From Climacium dendroides (Eukaryota; Streptophyta; Bryopsida; Hypnales; Climaciaceae), in contig OX467082.1 in assembly GCA_950106755.1 (NCBI GenBank), forward strand, positions 28,086,001 to 28,150,000: a DNA stretch of 64,000 nucleotides, written 5' to 3'. The notes beneath the pieces were generated by a model that did not search any database, had not been told where the DNA came from, and saw nothing but the letters and a program-made list of their open reading frames with translations. Of the stretch, positions 1-10,560 are shown piece after piece (position 1 is the first letter of the stretch; every line of letters begins with the position of its first letter). A program made the position numbers and the translations under genes.

Positions 1-185
1 TCCAAATGATGGGGATCATATTTGATAAAACCTTCGTCCATATCTGACAAAGTAATTATCTCATGATCCTTTTGTTGAAGGCGTTGAAGTTCTTTAGCTT
101 ATTCAAAAATGAGAACATTCTTCTGTTCCAAATCATGCTGCAATTTCTTCACATCAGATTGGAGTGAAGCAATTGTCGTGTCTTT
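1..185 (-). pseudogene. C-terminal side of a gene-like frame cut by a solo LTR
   Basis: Read on the minus strand, these bases give a heptad-like, Lys/Glu/Leu-rich stretch (TIASLQSDVKKLQ, then AKELQRLQQKD) that looks like a coiled coil. One in-frame TAA lies near 94. When the LTR and one TCTTT duplication are discounted, the frame continues exactly from the reading frame at 3602-4551, so the two blocks were one sequence before insertion. The frame runs off the left edge of the window. I do not recognise the family and assign no function. Confidence 0.55.
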
Positions 186-3100
186 TGTAACAACTCATAT
201 TTTTTGATTTTTTTTCATTTACCTTTTGAGTGGAACGGAAATTAGAAATAGGTATTCGGATCCAGCTAAAAGGAGGGAGATAAATCAAAAAATATTCACA
301 AGAGAACCTTACAGAACTAATCCGGTTCTAGGTAGAAGCGGACCGGATTGGATTTCCAATCGGAATGGAATTCCAACCGGATTCTCCTTGACCGGATCGG
401 AGAGAACCAGATGACAAGGACCGGACCAGATGTCCGACCTGTCATAATGACCAGTCCAAGGTGTCAGGACTACATAAGGCCTGACCCTGCCCATTTTCAG
501 GTCTTTCGTTTTTGCGTTATCTTCGTGTTGTTGTTTCCTATCTTAGCGCCTGATCCTTTCCGTTACGGCGGCAAGGAGCTGAGAGTGTAAGAGAGTCTAG
601 TAGTGAGTGAGAGGGGTAATGGGTGAGACTTGAGCACGAGCAGATACGGAATAGCGAGAGGCTGAGAGTGTGCGTGCGCAAGGAGGTTGTTTTGCAGGTG
701 GAGCGGAAGACCAGAGTGTGAGCGCTCCCTTGTTAGGTCAGAAGAGAGTGAATCCGGGTAGGGCCGCCCTCATGCCGCGGCTGAACCGGAAGAGACCAAG
801 CTCTAGCACCCCACCCCCGAGTGAAGTGAAGTTAAGGAAAGTGGTTCCGGTCATGCCGACCAAGGAACCGGAATAGGGAGAACTCAAGGATGACTTAGCA
901 TCCATGGGTTGTCAGGGATTAGCCTTGAAACCTTGGGGTTTCAAGGATGAGAGGATGATTAGGGAGCTCATGGGTGGTGTATCGAACAAGCTCGATAATA
1001 CCCTGAGAGGGAATCCGGTTCAGTGAACCGAGGATTTGTAGCGAGCCGTCTACGGATTCCGGACGAGAGGACTCGGGCTTGCTAGCCGGAAGGATGATTT
1101 CATCCAGGGCAAGTTCGAAAGTGCCGTGAATCCGAAGGATGGCTACGCGGTAAAGGACTGTATCGATGACCGGGAGCGTTGCCTGCTGTAGTTCATTGTT
1201 TCGGTCTTGCATCCGGAAAAGCCCACTAGGGTGACCATCACCCTAGGTAACACAATCTTCGGAGCACTGTGTAGAAACCAAAGAGTAGATTGGGGCCGGA
1301 TCTTCTTCGATCTGGTGTCCCAGCTCACTGCAAGAGTAGAGAAAAGTAGGGCCACCCCGCTGTGCCCTTACGTGTACCACCTCTACCAGCAACAAGAACT
1401 GCTGACGGAAGTGGAGATGAAGGTTTGAAAGGCCTAGGAGCGGACCATGAAGTATGGTGAATCCGAGTCCGACCAAGAAGTAGATTCCGGGAAAGAAACC
1501 GAGGAGGAGGAAGAAGAAGAAGAGGAGGATCCACATTTCATCCCCAAGAGGCAGAAGACCACGCCAACCCGAAATCGAGGAACGCCTCCGGTTCAACCCT
1601 GGCCGTCCAAGATGGAGGCTCCAACCGGACCGGATTATCCATTCGGATCGGGAACCGGAAATCCGTTCGACGAATTGGTTGGGATCCTTTGCGGAATCCG
1701 GGCGGATTGGGAAATCAAGAAGCGGACGATTGGGGAGATCGCGCACTTGATTGGAGCGGAACCGGACAGTCAGTTGCCACACCGAGTAGCTGAGAGTATC
1801 ATCAATCCGGATGAGCTCCGGAAGATGAAGGCGGAAAGCAAGCGACAACATGATGAAGTTGACACCTTCAAAGCCGAGGTTTTTGCCTTGAACGAGAACG
1901 CCACTACGACAAGGGAGATGGCGGAGGAGATGATGAGGCTGGCCGCGAAGGTGAAGGACGTGCTCGGAGGACCCGGAGTCACGGTCACCAAGGCGCGCTT
2001 GTTCGAAGAGGAGGTGCACAAGGAAAAGAAGATATCCAGAACAAGGGTGGTGCACATCCTTACCGATTTTGAGGAGTAGATGGAGAAGCTCTTGTCCAAG
2101 GCATGGGAGTCAGTGGACCGAATCGTGGAGAGCAGCCGGAAGTTGACAGAGATTCCAGTCCAGCTCTCTGAACTTTCACTTCCGGACTTGTTTCCGGAAG
2201 AGGCAGCACAGGAACTAGGGAAGGACAAGACGCCCCAGTCGAGCAGGGCACAGAAGAAGACGCCCACGACCGGACCACAACCGATCGACTTAGACTCCCC
2301 GGAAACTGATGAAGATCGTCCGGTTCCACCTCTGGATGGGGAACGGAACCGGAATCTACCTGAGGTGTTCGAGCAGTTGGAGAGACCTGCCGAGAGTCCT
2401 ACCATCGGATCTCGAGTATGCGAGGCAGAATAGGAAGTTTTGTAGAAGTAGGAGTTAGAAGCAGGAATCGGATTGGTAGAGAGTGAACCGGAATAGAATC
2501 CGGTTAGAATTAGGTAGGACCAGGTTGTCAGCGCCTTCAGAGGCGGAAATCGTGTATCCACTTTTTGCTTTTTGTATATAAAACAGTCTCTGAGCTAGAG
2601 ACTGGGAGAGTTCTTTTGGCATTTCTTTGCGTACTTTCCATTGATCTGGCTTTGTGTGTTTTTCCCAAGTGTTGGCAGGAGTGCACGGAGTTGGAGTAAG
2701 AAGGTATGTACGGGTGTGTTGGCAGAGTTCTCCCTTTGATGTGTCTTTCCGGTTCTAAGTACATGTGAGTAGGTTATGAAGAGTTAGGAGTGGATTTCAG
2801 ATCCTCAGCATCTGCAGAAGCTTTGCATTCCGAGTGAGAAAGCCGTTGATTAGGCTAGGCGGATAGGGAGGGATTCCTTAGCTGCGCTAGAACTCCTAGG
2901 TGGAAAATCGGGTTGAGTGTCCTGACTCTTGTGAGGTCTTGCCATTGTTGTTGGTAAACGGAAGAGCTTGGTAGAGGTTGGAACGGACGGGTGCACTTGT
3001 AGCCACCTAACTTCGTACGGAACGGATTCAGCATCAAGGTTGTTGTAGTATGAGAGAATCGTACGGGGGGTCTTTGTGTGACCTATGATTCGGATTGCCA

Positions 3101-3601
3101 TCCGGATTGCTGTGAAGGACCAAACTGGATTCGGATTAGTTAGGGGATTAGCAGATAGGAGAGTGGGTCTTCAGCCACTTTAAGTCACGGAAGGAGTGGT
3201 GGGCCTACCACTTTCAAAAGCAAGCGGCGAACCCTCTGATGGTAAAACAGAGGCAAAACTAAACCGGGTACGGAAGGGTGGACCAGAACGGATCCGCCTA
3301 GGAGGACACTTAGGACCAGAAGTTGTAGGGCCCTGAGTTGGGAAGTCAGTCAATAAACCGGAAAACTAGTGAAACCGGAATTAGGATAAAATCTGGTCGT
3401 AGTCTTCCGGTTGGTTTTGGATGTTCCGATTTTCAGAGGTAGAACCGGAAGTTAGAATTTAAGGGTTAATTGGGTTTACCTCCTTGTTAGGGTTAGCTAC
3501 TTCACATGATCTCGTGGGTTCGATCTTTAGGGTCATTTTGTTATGCTCTAGAGTGATTTTTGTGAGTATAATAAGGAAATTGCTTACTCTGTACTACGAC
3601 A
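186..3601 (+). mobile_element. Solo LTR, family A (old copy)
   Basis: This 3416-bp sequence starts TGTAACAACTCATA and ends TACTACGACA (TG...CA). It is flanked by a perfect 5-bp target duplication TCTTT at 181-185 and 3602-3606. It is colinear over its whole length with the LTRs of the Ty3 element at 38451-54799, but it has no primer site or pol, so it is a solo LTR left by LTR-LTR recombination. It contains the family's internal ORF (772-2433, broken). The upstream TATA position is decayed (CTACATAAGG near 466), while the downstream TATATAAAA box at 2575-2583 is kept. The many substitutions relative to the other copies suggest that it is older. Confidence 0.9.
772..2433 (+). pseudogene. LTR-resident ORF, decayed copy in solo LTR
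   Basis: This is the same protein as the intact 556-codon ORF at 39057-40727. It begins at ATGCCGCGGCTG and stays in one frame to 2433 with no net indel. It is interrupted by seven stops at 874, 1024, 1039, 1189, 1426, 1435 and 2077. Comparison with the intact copies shows CAG or TGG at most of these sites (for example EPEQ to a stop at 874, QW to a stop at 1024). The longest surviving part is 1447-2076, which covers the acidic Glu run, the DELVGIL region and the coiled-coil segment. It is not expected to make the full protein. Confidence 0.85.
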
Positions 3602-4551
3602 TCTTTGGTCTTCAAGAGGTCAAGAGCCTTACTAAGAGCTGTGGTTGAATCTTCTTGAGCTGGAAGAAGAGAAACAAGAACATCAACACATGCTTCTATA
3701 GATGTTTCATCATTTGGTTCGAAATCGAAGACATCGATCGCATTTTGCAATGGTAATGATGGATTGGAAGTTGTTGAGGTTGATCCAAGTCCAATTTGAT
3801 TGGTTGAGTGTCGAACTTTACAAGAGCATCCAAGTTTTCGTTCTCGTGATGATGAAGCTCCTTTGATAGCTAGATCTTGAATTACTGGTACAGTGGCAAT
3901 TTGTGAAATGACTTGTACAATTTTTGGAGCATGTGTGCCATCGGAGTTGCTATCTTCTTTGGATTTTGTTGTGCTAATTTCAATGGTACTCTTGTCTTGA
4001 GGATCTTTTCAAATTGGTCCAAGTCCACCTTTCGGAAACTTCAAAACTCCTCTTGGTATTGATCCAATTTCTGAACGTTGAACGTACATACTTTCCTTGA
4101 TGGTGGACCAATCAAGCTCTTTTTTCAAAACTACCTCAACATATGCTCCCCGAGCAATGGAAAGTGTGACTTCATTCCTCTCTACAAAAGGAGTTTTGTA
4201 GAAGACTTGCCAAATTTCGATGCACCTTTGAACAAAAGCTGGACTTTCATAGTATTTTAAATTTGCCTTGTTTATGTGTCGATGGTAATGATGGTGATAG
4301 GCCGGAAACAACTTCCCAATGTGACACCATTCAATGTAATCTTTACATATTTGCATTGACCATGGCTCAGACTCCTTGCTCCAGCTTTTAAATGCAAGGT
4401 GATCTGCACTGTTCAAGACGTGTAATTGCTTGTGGTGAGTGTTGCCTCTGCGCTTTTGATTTTTGTCTAGAATAGACTTTCTTGTGGCATAATTGGTCCG
4501 TGCATTGTGTGGAACAACGGGGGTCACCTCTGCGATCCGTTCTGTAGCCAT
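3602..4551 (-). pseudogene. N-terminal part of an unrecognised gene-like frame
   Basis: The minus-strand frame opens at ATG 4551 (MATERIAEVTPV). It runs about 180 codons to a TGA at 4009-4011, then continues in the same frame (STIEISTTKSKEDSNSDG, later NAIDVFDFEPNDETS) into the left-hand block at 1-185 once the solo LTR is ignored. The N-terminal third is rich in aromatics and His (YHHHYHRH; SPAFVQRCIEIWQVFY). The rest is Ser/Thr-rich and then coiled-coil-like. The upstream in-frame ATG at 4611 is an alternative start. The single TGA could be a CGA to TGA change. I know no family for it. It may be part of a non-autonomous transposon or a decayed host gene. Confidence 0.5.
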
Positions 4552-4611
4552 GAAAGAAGTTGATGTTGAGAACACAAATAACCGAACGTGAATAAATGAA
4601 GAAAGAAGCAA

Positions 4612-5162
4612 TTATTCAACCCAAAGTTAATGCATGCAACCAATAAAGGATGCAAGACAAAGAGTCTCAATGGAGAATGAAGATACCAATGCCTTGTGGA
4701 AGAACAACTTTATAGGCAGGGCAACCACGGGTAAAGTCCAGGGCGCGTGCAAATCAGAGGCGACCATGGGTGGAGTCAAGGTGATTTCGGCTAGGGGCAA
4801 CTATGGCTAGGGGCACCTACAGCTGGGGTGACTTTGGGTTTGAAAAGAGGCGACTACATCTGTGGATGGGGCGACCTCGAGTCTCTATGGGGCGACTTCG
4901 GGTGAGCCGCGGTCGCTTGGAACCTGCAGTCATCCCTAGCGCGGTCGTCCCATCTACCCGATGTCGCCCTAGCCGTTGTCGCCCTAGCCACAGTCGCCTA
5001 GCCGTAGTCGCCCAAACTACTATACACGCATGCGCCCTAAAATTTGCCATGCGGGCATCTAGGTGGCATTATTTATCACGTGGTAAATTTTTCTAAAGTC
5101 AAAGGTAAATTTGATTTTTTGGGATGTCACAGAGGGTCTACTAGACGTTCCATGACGTCGCA
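4612..5162. repeat. GGCGAC/GTCGCC degenerate repeat cluster and flanks
   Basis: About 4720-5035 is a run of loosely spaced short units. The first part reads GGGGCGACTTCGGG-like, and after about 4905 the same word appears in the other orientation (GTCGCCCTAGCC, ACAGTCGCCTAGCC, GTAGTCGCCC). The cluster is thus a degenerate inverted arrangement of a roughly 15-20 bp unit. Reading frames across it (97 and 77 codons on opposite strands) are composition artefacts. The flanks at 4612-4720 and 5036-5162 show nothing I recognise. Confidence 0.6.
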
Positions 5163-6101
5163 ATGTTGCGCTATCCGACAGAACAATCCCGGCCATTGGG
5201 GAACAGTAGATTTCGACAAGAGCGCTATGATATGAACGTCAAAAATATTCAAACGTCGAATACTATAGCAAGAAATGAAGCCATTGTAGATGGTGAGAGA
5301 CATGTTTGTCCTCAGGAAATTGAAGATGATGATGTCCTTGGTGCTTGGGTTTGTATACCCCCCTCCAATGCAACAATGGCCCCTATTATAGGACAGGGTC
5401 GTAGCATTCCAAGAGAACGTTCAAGAAATCGCACCATAGGTGTAAGTTTGAATGTGGCACATAGACCTCGTCAAGAAGGGTTAGGCTCAGTGGGGAATGC
5501 TGAGGTCATAGAAGGTAACGCATCCAATGCTTCCGTCAATGGTAAAGCCCCGCAACCTCCCAATGAACTTGTTGTGGATAACTATAGGCTTGCACGACCA
5601 GGCGTTCGAGGTGGTTGAGGAGGGAGGAACGCTGGTAGAGCTTCATCTTCAAGGCCCCCCAAATGTCCTCCCCGAGGACTTGGAGCAAGAAGACCAACAA
5701 AGGAGGTTCTTCTATTTCTACAAACTCCAGCATTTGTGGTTCATGGAAGTCGAAGAGGTCCTACTATCAATTTAGATGCAGAAGACCCCGCCGCAAGGTG
5801 ACATAAGAAATTGAGGAAGACTCGTAGAGATGGAAAAAGAGTCATTGAGCTTCAAAATGAAAACTTTGAATTTGAGGGCCACAGAATGGAAGAAGAAGAG
5901 GGTAGAAGCGAAGACATGGAAGATGAAGAGGATGAAGAAGTCCATGATGAGGCGCCTGCGGATGAGGATGTGCACATTCTACAAGCTCATACGGCTGAAC
6001 CTTCTACAAGAAGTGTCCGCAGATTTAGTCGATTGAGTAATATACCAGAAGCAGTAAAAGAAAATGAAGAAGATTCCAGTTCTCGAAGAATGAGTGAGTA
6101 G
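5163..6101 (+). pseudogene. Unrecognised acidic, Gly/Arg-containing frame with two in-frame TGAs
   Basis: One reading frame runs from ATG 5163 to a TGA/TAG region at 6101, interrupted only by TGA at 5616-5618 and 5799-5801. Both sit where CGA (Arg) would fit the Arg/Gly-rich context (RGG, GARRPTK). The N-terminal half contains RPRQEGLG and PPNELVVDN. The middle is RGG-like and Pro-rich. The C-terminal half is strongly acidic (EDMEDEEDEEVHDE), followed by a Ser/Arg tail (TRSVRRFSRLS). It could be the C-terminal region of a transposase or an unknown plant protein. No catalytic motif is visible, and its silenced-transposon surroundings argue for a pseudogene. Confidence 0.45.
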
Positions 6102-6509
6102 TATGGAAAATTGTGGTAGGAAACCAGTTTTGAAGCCTGAAGTAGTAGGACTTGGGAAACAATGCTCCATTATATTGTTCTGGGTTTTTATCGAAGCACA
6201 AAATGAAAAATTGTTTTTGGTTTCTACACTAAATCTTGTAACTACGTATTTTATAATTTGTGATGATCGTGAATAAGTTTGCAAGAAGCATAATTTCAGC
6301 TTGTCCATTTAAAATTTTAGATAAATATGTATTCTAATAGGACCAAATTCAACCACAGGATAAAAATTAAATGCGATAAAGTTTCTCCACAAATAAAATT
6401 ACCTTCATCTCAATTAGAATGAAAAAGAAGTTCTAAGTTCAAATTTTTAATCGTCCACTTCTGGTCTTTTTGAAGCTAAAAGCATTTCATAGTTGGGGGC
6501 TATGGGAGC
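6102..6509. other. AT-rich stretch without a recognisable gene
   Basis: This follows the acidic frame as an AT-rich, 3'-UTR-like sequence with several AATAAA-like words. No coding potential longer than about 60 codons, and no repeat, is evident. Confidence 0.4.
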
Positions 6510-6684
6510 AACCACTGTCCCAACACGTCTCCGCTCAACATAGTGGCACTTCTGCACTAGCGTCCCCGCCCTCTTAGAGACATCCACGCCTAGGAAGAGA
6601 ATGTCTCCGCCTTACAACGTCCACGCCCCAGTCCTAGAACGTCCTCACTGAACTACATCCACGCTTGATCAACACCGTGTCCAC
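6510..6684 (+). repeat. GTCTCCGCC/ATCCACGCC degenerate cluster, left half
   Basis: Short, loosely repeated words (ACGTCTCCGC, GCGTCCCCGCC, ACATCCACGCC, ATGTCTCCGCC, ACGTCCACGCC) recur every 15-30 bp. The cluster breaks off at TCCAC (6680-6684) where the solo LTR begins and resumes after the duplicated TCCAC at 10422. Confidence 0.6.
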
Positions 6685-9600
6685 TGTCGTAGTATAGGAA
6701 AGTCAGGTTGCTTCTCTAGGATTGGAAATGATCCTAAAGTGACCCGTTTATCGTTCCCACAGAGATTTAGTTGGAGGAATCCTTGTTTGTCCGGAAGAGA
6801 GGGATTTGCCTTGCCACAACAAACCCAAGAACATCTACTCTAATTCGGTTAAGTCCCAATTCTAACTATTCTATTCTATTACCATACTCACCCTTTAACT
6901 TCTCTTATTCACACATTATCTACAATCTATTTACAATCAAACCGGAACTAAAAAGGGAGTAGCTAGTTTGACTTTCCCGTTCTTGGTAACCGGAATCGAG
7001 TTTAACCTCTGAATCAAGAGGGATCCGCGTATTGGGCTTGAGGCAGGAAGTTTAAAACCTACCCTCTAAGTTTTAGAGTGACAAGAGATCCACTATAAAA
7101 AGAAGAAGAAAAACACAATACAACAAAGCCTAATTCCGGCCGAACTCTCCTTCACAGTTGAATCGGATAGCTATCGGGATCAGCAGGTCACGCAAGGTAT
7201 AATTGGCTAGAATACTAACTTGGACTACAACGACGGCCTATTAGTTAATCTGGATTCCTAGCAAAAACCATGATGGCTGAGTTAGGGAGTTGTTACCTCC
7301 CCTTTGGGATTCCGGTTAAGTCTGAATCTATCGACCAGAAAACGGGAGCTGTTCTAAAACAGTCAATAGTTACACTCCGCACTCATCCGGGACTATCAAA
7401 ACTCAACTAGAAACACGAACAGGTCACACTTAGGTCCGGAAAACATCTTCGCTCGCAGTCTCTCTTCAAGAATCCGGACAATCTTAGTATCCAAGCACAC
7501 TCCCTCTTTACCTATTCCTGCAATCTCTACAGAACATACATCAATGGTTATCCACCACCAAAGTACACGCCGCCACCTCAAATTGTGAACCAGAAGGCTG
7601 ATTGGGATTGCACAATGCTAGGAAATCAAAGTATGGAAATGCACACCGAATTAATAATAACCGGCTAACTAAATACTATACAACCCATAGGACTCCTCAG
7701 TCCATGGGAATCAAAATCTACCTTTCCTGAATCAACACGTGCCCTCCTCCTCATCTACAAAAATGACGTTGACTTACTATAATCCTGGAACTAACCGTTA
7801 AAATTCCCGTTCCGATAAATCCGGATCTAGGAAGTCAATTCTACCTTTCTGGCTAAAAGTGATTTATAAAATACTTTCTACCCAAAACTTGGGTTTTCAG
7901 CCGAGATTCTAACCTACCTACCTGTCCTATTCTAACTTTTCTGCCGCTTCCCCAGTGTTGCACTTGGTTTCGGAGTACCCTTCCGCGCTGGTTGTTTCCG
8001 GACAGAACCGGAAACTGTCTTCCATTTCTTGGCTTTGGAGGATTGAGCCTTGGTCTTGGCTCTCTTCTTCTTTAGTGCGGCCAGTTCTTGATCCGGATCA
8101 GATTATGGTTCGGACTCTTTTTCGGATTCAGAACTGGAATCTTCTTCTTCCTCTTCTTCTTCTAAACCCTCATCTTCTTCTTCTTCCTCTGACTTCGCCA
8201 AGGTTGATCTCTTTGCTGATGGAGGCCTTGGAGTCTTCATCTTCGCCTGGCTCGGAGTGGGAGAGGCCTTCGAAATCTTGCTCTACAACGTCCCTAAATC
8301 TACCTCTTCTACTTTCGCCTTTCCCTGCAATACTAATCCGGGTGTTGGTGTGTGCGCAGTTCCGGTTTCCGGGGTAACAGTCTCCTTAGCAGGAGTGACT
8401 ATCACCACATCTTCGAATGAATGTCCGGATTTCTCCCATATAATTGGGGATGTCTGCTTGGTCTCTGACCGTAGTGGCTTGGATGGAGTCGCCTCTGTTG
8501 TAGCAACCATTTCCGGTTTTGATTCCGGTTGGGGAGGTGGACTGACCTCCCTTATGACCTCTCTCAATTGAACAAGTAGTTGCTCCATCTTGGAGTTGAA
8601 GGATACTAGGACATGAATGACTTTGTCCCCTAGCTTTTCTACCCCTTCCAAAGCCTTCTCATCAAATAACCTAGCCTTGTTCAATGTTTTTGCCGGAAGG
8701 GCAATGAATTCCTTAATCCGGTCAATCGTCTCTACATTTTGAACCTAATATTTATGGTTACGCTCACTTTCCTGTTTCTGTCTACTCAGTTCTTCTTTGA
8801 GGGACAGCAATTCATCCGCCAAATCCTGATACTTTGCCTTTCCGGATCTTCCCTCAATATCCTCTATCAAGTTCTGGATTTGTTCTACACACTCTGTCCT
8901 AGGAATATCCCCCAACAACTTACATACCTTTTTCAAGGTACTTCTCTCTTTCTCATGTTCTTCTCAGACTTTCGTGAACTCCCTTATAATCGACCCTAAG
9001 GGATCGTTGTTCCAGATTGGATCCTTCTCTTCCTCTATCTGGCCCTCTTTCCCTTTCCTCTTTTCCATTTCCGGTTTTCCCGACGAACCGGAAGCCTCTT
9101 TCTTAACCTCTATCTCTTCCATCTCATCATCGGAGTCAGGTTTCATTCCGTGGGCCAGTTTGACCTCCTAGACTGTGTATTCCTATCTCTCTTGCGTCCT
9201 CATACAATCTTGGGCATGATACAAATGAAAAAAAAATGGGAAAAGGCTAGATGGTTTAGTCTTTCCCACTCCCTTGCATAGTTTGGCGACATAATCTCTC
9301 AAGACTAGCCCCAATCTACCTTCTGGTCTCCGGACAGTGTACCAAAGATTGTATTTCCTAAAGTGATGGTCATCCAGTTTCTTCTATCTGGACTGAGAAT
9401 TGGAACTAGAAACTCTAGCAACCTCTTCTCTCGTTCATCCTTGCAGTCACTCACTGCGTATTCATCTTTTGTATGAGGAGCGTTCCGGAACTTATCCACC
9501 GTGGACTTGTCTGTCTGGGACGCCAGCCCTTCTCCACCCCGGGCAAAACCGTAAACCTTCCGCCATACTCTTGTGGTCTACTTGTCTGGAAGCGCCCTCA

Positions 9601-10421
9601 AGGTCTTCCTCCATTCGTTCAACTGCGGATGCAATATCTCCCGCACCATCACTTCGTCTTTGAAACTCTAGGGCCTTTTTATCAGCCCTGCACAACCCAT
9701 CTGACTAAGATCCTCCACCAGGTCTGCTCGCTCTTCCGCATCTTTCGGAATAACCGGAACGATGTTTCTAAGTGATATCTTTGTGGTGGGGGTCTCTTCC
9801 TCAGCCTCACTTCCAGACATGGTTGCAGTGCTCTCCCTTTCTCTTCTTAGACTAACCCTCACAGCAGTTGCTTATACTGCAGCACTGGCTTACTCGGAAA
9901 CTCAAATTGTTAAGAAAAATCGGAAACTCTCCAATCAACTATGAACCCTAACGGAAACAATTCCCAAGTTATAACTTGCCGAAGAAATTGGAAAAAGGTC
10001 TGACATTGAATTCTTCCTACTTCTTATTTCCAACCATTGGTTTTGACGTTTCTGGTCATTGGACTGTTAAGATGGCTGTTGGAGGTTCGCCGTGAAATCC
10101 TCCGGACCACTACTTTGCTCATCATTATCCGGGAATGACCATTAACTTCTGGTTTCTGGTTTCTACTGAGCCATGTCTTTTGGAATACCGACTGAAATCA
10201 ATCTCATTCCCGGTTATTGATTTTCCAGTTCCAGTTTTCAGGAGTAACCATTAACTCTATTATGGAGTTAAGGTTTTCCGATTTTCCGGTTCCGATTTTA
10301 CTCTCTCCCTGCTCTATTTTTAATTTTTTATAGCAAAAAAGACAAAAAATTTATCTAGATGAACCCACCATGTCCTCAATTCCTCCTAAAAACTTCTAAG
10401 GTCCTATTTAGGACTCCCACA
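6685..10421 (-). mobile_element. Solo LTR, diverged subfamily B, antisense orientation
   Basis: This 3737-bp unit reads TGTCGTAGTATAGG at its left end and CTCCCACA at its right end. On the minus strand that is TGTGGGAG...CTACGACA, a TG...CA LTR. It is flanked by the perfect target duplication TCCAC (6680-6684 and 10422-10426). Its 3' end (CTACGACA, and a 'TTTAGGATCATTT'-like stretch) matches family A. Its minus-strand ORF is clearly homologous to the family A LTR ORF, but most of the nucleotide sequence is diverged. No PBS or pol is present, so it is a solo LTR. Confidence 0.8.
7932..9820 (-). pseudogene. LTR-resident ORF of subfamily B, broken
   Basis: The minus-strand frame starts at MSGSEAEEETPTTK (9820; an upstream ATG at 9862 is in frame) and follows the family A protein block by block. 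The blocks are IVPVIPK...DLSQMGC, then DEYAVSDCKDERE...LLEFLVPIL, TITLGNTIFGTLSG..KVDWG, an acidic/Lys region, and NKARLFDE...VIHVLVSFNSKMEQLL. The C-terminus differs: it carries long Glu runs and a Lys-rich tail ending near 7932. Several stops and at least one frameshift (between about 9305 and 9146) make it inactive. The protein-level match despite nucleotide divergence suggests past selection on this ORF. Confidence 0.75.
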
Positions 10422-10560
10422 TCCACCTGTGCAAGTATGTCTGCGCCCATGCGTTCTATGTCTCTGCCTTAATTATCCTCGCCCATGCAACTACGTCTCC
10501 GCATGGCCTACCCATCCGCGCCCAACATCCACGCCTTAATTGAAACATGGATGGCCATGT
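10422..10560 (+). repeat. GTCTCCGCC/ATCCACGCC cluster, right half
   Basis: This continues the degenerate cluster of 6510-6684 after the LTR insertion (GTATGTCTGCGCCC, ATGTCTCTGCC, ACGTCTCCGC, ATCCGCGCCC, ACATCCACGCC). The duplicated TCCAC shows that the two halves were one array. Confidence 0.6.

Noticed and set aside
1243..2055. 270-codon antisense ORF in the solo LTR
   Set aside because: Shadow of the LTR-resident ORF on the other strand. Similar antisense frames appear in every LTR copy as a by-product of codon use.
4803..5096. 97-codon plus ORF with Arg/Val repeats
   Set aside because: Translation of the GGCGAC/GTCGCC cluster; no protein features beyond the repeat.
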